Shown here: in pieces, positions 23,810-25,969 of the stretch
Layout: each line of letters starts with the position of its first letter
Numbering within the stretch: position 1 is the first letter of the stretch
Source of the DNA: Haplomitrium mnioides
Taxonomy: Eukaryota; Marchantiophyta; Haplomitriopsida; Calobryales
Reading direction: 5' to 3'
Assembly (NCBI GenBank): GCA_049999725.1
Contig: JBNGIS010006482.1
Span: forward strand, 1 to 25,969
Length of the DNA stretch: 25,969 bases
The notes under the pieces: generated by a model
The model's database searches: none
The model's input: the letters and a program-made list of their open reading frames with translations, nothing else
What the model was told of the DNA's origin: nothing
Translations under genes and position numbers: made by a program

Positions 23810-25909
23810 AAGCAGTAACTATTGTGCATGCTATTGTTCCCATCTATTATCACTCGTTCAACCCGGTAACTACTGTGCATGCTATTGTTCCCATCTATTA
23901 TCACTCTTTCAACCCAGTAACTGCTGTGCATACTATTGTACCCGGTAACTACTGTGCATGCTACTGTTCCCATCTATTATCAATCTTTCAACCCAATAAC
24001 TACTATGCATGCTATTGTTCCCATCGATTATCACTCTTTGAACCCGGTAACTATTGTACATGCTATTGTTCCCATCCATTATAACTCTTTCAACCCGGTA
24101 ACTATTGTGCATGCCATCATTCAAGTCTATTATCACTCTTTCAACCAGGTAACTACTGTGAATACTAATGTTCGAGTCTATTATCACTCTTTCAACTCGG
24201 TCACTACTGTGCATGCTATTGTTCCCATCTATTATCACTCTTTCAACCTGATAACTACTCTGCATGTTATTGTACCCAGCAACTACTCTGCATGCTATTG
24301 TTCCCATCTATTATCACTCTTTCAACACGGTAACTACTGTGCATTCTATTGTTCCCATTTATTATCACTCCTTCAACCCGGTAACTACTGTGCATGCTTT
24401 TTCTCCAGTCTATTATCACTCTTTCAACCCGGTTACTACTATGCATTCTATTGTTCCCATTTATTATCACTGTTTTAACCCGATAACTACTGTGCATGCT
24501 ATTGCTCCTGTCTATTATCACTCTTTCAACCCGGTAACTACTGTGCATGTTATTGTTCCCATGGATTATCACTCTTTCAACTCGGTAACTACTGTGCATG
24601 CTATTGTTCCCATCTATTATCACTCTTTCAACTCGGTAACTACGGTGCATGCTATTGTTCCCATCTATTATCACTCTTTCAACCCGATAACTACTGTTCA
24701 TGCTATTGTTCCCATCTACTATCACTCTTTCAACCCGTTAACTACTGTGCATGCTATTGTTCCCATCTATTATCACTCTTTCAACCCGGTAACTACTGTG
24801 CATGATATTGAACCCGATAACTATTGTACATGCTATTGTTCATGTCTATTATCACTCTTTCAACCCAGTAACTACTGTACATGCTGTTGTTCCCATCTAT
24901 TATCACTGTTTCAACTCAGTAGCTACAGTGCATGCTATTTTTCCCATCTATTATCACTCTTTCAACCCGGTAACTACTGTGCATGGTATTGTTCCCATCT
25001 AATATCACTCTTTAAACCGGGGAACTATTGTGCATGCTATTGTACCAGGTAACTACTATGCATGTTATTGTTACCATCTATTATCACTCTTTCAACCCAA
25101 TAACTACTATCCATGCTATTGCTCGCATCTAATATCACTCTTTCAACCCAATAACTACACTACATGCTATTGTTGCCATCTATTATCACTCTTTGAACCC
25201 GGTAACTACAATACATGCTATTGTTCCCATCCATTATCACTCTTTCAACCTGGTAACTATTGTGCATGCCATTATTCAAGTCTATTATCACTCTTTCAAC
25301 CAGGTAACTTCTGTGCATGCTAATGTTCGAGTCTATTATCACTCTTTCAACCCGATAACTACTGTGCATGCTATTGTCCCCATCTATTATCGCTCTTTCA
25401 ACGCGATAACTACTGTGCATTCGATTGTTCCCATTTATTATCACTCTTTCAACCCGGTAACTATTGTGCATGCTATTGTTCCCATCTATTATCACTCCTT
25501 CAACCCGGTAACTATTGTGCATGATATTGTTCCCATCTAATATCACTATTTCAACCCGGTAACTACTGTGCATGTTATTGTTTCCATGGATTATCACTCT
25601 TTCAACCCGGTAACTACTATACATGCTATTGTTCCCATCTCTTATCACTCTTTCAACTCGGTAACTATTGTGCATGCTATTGTTCCCATCTACTAGCACT
25701 CTTTCAACCCGATAACTACTCTTCATGCTATTGTTCTAGTGGATTATTACTTTTTCAACCTAGTAACTACTGTACATGCTATTGTTCCCATCTATTATAA
25801 CTCTTTCAAGCCGATAACTACAGTGCATGTTATTGTTGTAGTCTATTATCACTCTTTCAACCAAGTAACTACTGTGCATGCTATTGTTCCCATCTACTAT
25901 AACTCTTTC
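23810..25909. repeat. Higher-order repeat copy 6 (2100 bp, long form)
   Basis: The order of landmarks is the same as in copy 5: short monomers near 23937, 24270, 24804 and 25041, and M pairs at 24113 and 25268. 2100 = 38 x 51 + 50 + 4 x 28, exactly one full monomer shorter than copy 5. The missing monomer lies between the D landmark and the second M pair (464 against 515 bp). Copies 5 and 6 are the closest long matches in the window by their shared private variants. Confidence 0.92.
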
Positions 25910-25969
25910 AAGCAGTAACTATTGTGCATGCTATTGTTCCCATCTATTATCACTCGTTCAACCCGGTAA
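25910..25969. repeat. Start of a seventh higher-order copy (cut by window end)
   Basis: After the AAGCAGTAAC boundary at 25910 the sequence continues with the ATTGTGCATGC and TCACTCGTTC monomer that opens the other copies, then the window ends. The array therefore continues to the right. Confidence 0.85.

Larger units (their letters stand above)
4819..25068. repeat. 28-bp short monomers (about 40, dispersed)
   Basis: Each short monomer keeps the GTAACTACTGTGCATGC...TATTG half and then joins directly, usually through TACCCG, to the next GTAACTACTG. About 23 bp (the ATCTATTATCACTCTTTCAA part) are missing. Approximate positions of the join: 4819, 5301, 5539, 6590, 6968, 7557, 7890, 8224, 8988, 9723, 9960, 10602, 11036, 11370, 11756, 11908, 12398, 13208, 13600, 14190, 14368, 15208, 15996, 16598, 16873, 17516, 18050, 18741, 19688, 20020, 20762, 21094, 21786, 22118, 22653, 22890, 23937, 24270, 24804 and 25041. 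Nearly all carry GTAC where full monomers carry GTTC. The subtype at 5301, 9723, 13208, 15996, 22653 and 24804 has GATATTGAA instead. Each one shifts the reading phase by one base. Confidence 0.88.
5301..25280. repeat. D-to-M block of about 515 bp (GATATTGAACCCGATAAC landmark)
   Basis: A 28-bp-class monomer reading GATATTGAACCCGATAAC (GAATCCG at 5301) is followed at a near-fixed distance by the GCCATCATTCAAG marker. Distances are 514 (from 5301), 515 (9723), 668 (13208), 436 (15996), 515 (22653) and 464 bp (24804). 515 equals nine 51-bp plus two 28-bp monomers. 668 is 515 plus three monomers, 464 is 515 minus one, and 436 is 515 minus one full and one short monomer. Most copies carry TTCATGTC shortly after the landmark. 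The block marks the longer subtype of the higher-order repeat and is absent between about 16.5 and 22.6 kb. Confidence 0.85.
5815..25340. repeat. Marker monomer pair M (GCCATCATTCAAGTC then GCATACTAATGTTCGAG)
   Basis: Two adjacent variant monomers always travel together. The first reads GCCATCATTCAAGTC where the consensus has GCTATTGTTCCCATC. The second reads GCATACTAATGTTCGAGTC. First-monomer positions are 5815, 6760, 7734, 10238, 11212, 13876, 16432, 17691, 17946, 18918, 19863, 20938, 21962, 23168, 24113 and 25268. Successive spacings are 945, 974, 2504, 974, 2664, 2556, 1259, 255, 972, 945, 1075, 1024, 1206, 945 and 1155 bp. The pair is preceded by ATCGATTATC and ATCCATTATC monomers in most copies. 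The TACTAA in the second monomer is the stop codon that ends many forward reading frames. Confidence 0.9.
1..25969. repeat. Satellite DNA array, 51-bp monomer family (whole window)
   Basis: Every part of the window can be read as copies of one monomer family, with no unique sequence between copies. The consensus full monomer is 51 bp: it starts GTAACTACTGTGCATGC, continues TATTGTTCCC, then ATCTATTATCACTC, and ends TTTCAACCCG. It is about 41% G+C. The strand shown is strongly pyrimidine-rich (about 34 of 51 bases), with about 15 C to 6 G. Copies differ mainly by point substitutions; length changes are few and recur as defined classes (28, 32, 50 bp). The array continues past both window ends. 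I do not recognise the family, so I assign no name. The organisation is typical of eukaryotic satellite DNA; any role (centromere, heterochromatin, transcription) is not visible here. Confidence 0.97.
4281..25969. repeat. Right domain: 51-bp GTTCCC-type satellite
   Basis: This domain is a head-to-tail run of about 400 full 51-bp monomers on the same strand, broken by about 40 short 28-bp monomers and a few odd-length ones. Recurrent substitution variants give individual monomers an identity: CCATGG near ATTATC, ATCCATTATC, ATCGATTATC, TTCCAGTC, TTCGAGTC, TTACAGTC, ATCTAATATC, ATCTATTAGCAC, TCAAGCAG. These recur in a set order. Spacing arithmetic is exact over long distances: lengths between landmarks resolve as n x 51 plus m x 28 plus, where present, one 50-bp monomer. 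So small indels are rare and change has been mainly by substitution and by gain or loss of whole monomers. Confidence 0.95.

Noticed and set aside
4492-25726. Reverse-strand open frames with a repeated RVERVIIDGNNSMHSSY reading
   Set aside because: These are the same artefact on the other strand: the 51-bp monomer has no stop in that frame. The frames break at short monomers, as the forward ones do.
1-25969. CRISPR array
   Set aside because: Repeats are contiguous, degenerate copies of one another with no unique spacers, and the period and array length do not fit a CRISPR locus.
1-25969. Telomeric or simple-sequence repeats, or a transposable element
   Set aside because: There is no short telomere-type motif, no terminal repeats and no recognisable reverse transcriptase or transposase reading. 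All sequence belongs to the one monomer family.
1-25969. CENP-B box or another known centromere protein site
   Set aside because: I looked for the TTCG....A..CGGG pattern on both strands of the consensus and the main variants and did not find it. TTCGAGTC in marker monomers does not continue into the required bases.
1-25969. Palindromic GCATGC in each monomer as a regulatory site, or TGTGCATG as a Z-DNA former
   Set aside because: The palindrome is only 6 bp with no extended symmetry, and the alternating purine-pyrimidine run is under 12 bp. Both are expected features of one repeated sequence and carry no independent evidence.
1-25969. An ancient 24 + 27 bp half-repeat inside the 51-bp monomer
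   Set aside because: CTATTGTTCCC and CTATTATCACTC look a little alike, but the rest of the halves do not align, so an internal duplication origin is not supported by eye.
1-25969. tRNA, rRNA or other structured RNA genes
   Set aside because: No conserved RNA gene motif or unique structured stretch is present; all segments are accounted for by monomers.

Overview
The whole window is one tandem-repeat (satellite DNA) array. I see no protein-coding gene, RNA gene, transposon, CRISPR array or unique sequence in it. The array runs off both ends, so its total size and its flanks are unknown. A 26-kb array with layered organisation, plus three identical 10-N assembly gaps, points to a draft assembly of a eukaryotic genome, probably constitutive heterochromatin. 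The sequence does not let me name the species or say whether the locus is centromeric, pericentromeric or subtelomeric.

The basic unit is a 51-bp monomer, about 41% G+C. It opens GTAACTACTGTGCATGC, passes through TATTGTTCCC and ATCTATTATCACTC, and closes TTTCAACCCG. A second, short class of monomer lacks about 23 bp from its 3' half.

Layout: (1) About 1-4280 is an older-looking or differently homogenised domain. Full monomers carry GTACCC instead of GTTCCC and tend to alternate with a 32-bp short monomer, giving an 83-bp composite unit. Larger duplications of about 331-332 bp and 963 bp sit on top. (2) About 3300-4310 is a transition where GTTCCC-type monomers first appear. (3) About 4281-25969 is dominated by the 51-bp GTTCCC monomer, roughly 400 copies, interrupted about 40 times by a 28-bp short monomer that nearly always carries GTAC. 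(4) Within this, marker monomers recur in a fixed order and define a higher-order repeat. It is divergent between about 4.3 and 17.4 kb. From 17385 to 25909 it is clearly homogenised, as six successive copies of 1230, 945, 1075, 1024, 2151 and 2100 bp. The lengths of the five gap-free copies equal whole numbers of 51-bp monomers plus one 50-bp monomer plus one, two or four 28-bp monomers.

The many open reading frames in the window are a by-product of arithmetic. 51 bp is exactly 17 codons, and the consensus has no stop in two forward frames and one reverse frame, so any uninterrupted run of monomers stays open. The 28-bp, 32-bp and 50-bp monomers shift the frame and end the runs. I therefore annotate no CDS. 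The points worth a second look are the layered structure, the linkage between one diagnostic base and monomer length, a C/T polymorphism pattern at the monomer junction that suggests CpG methylation, and the gaps, whose stated size does not fit the repeat phase.
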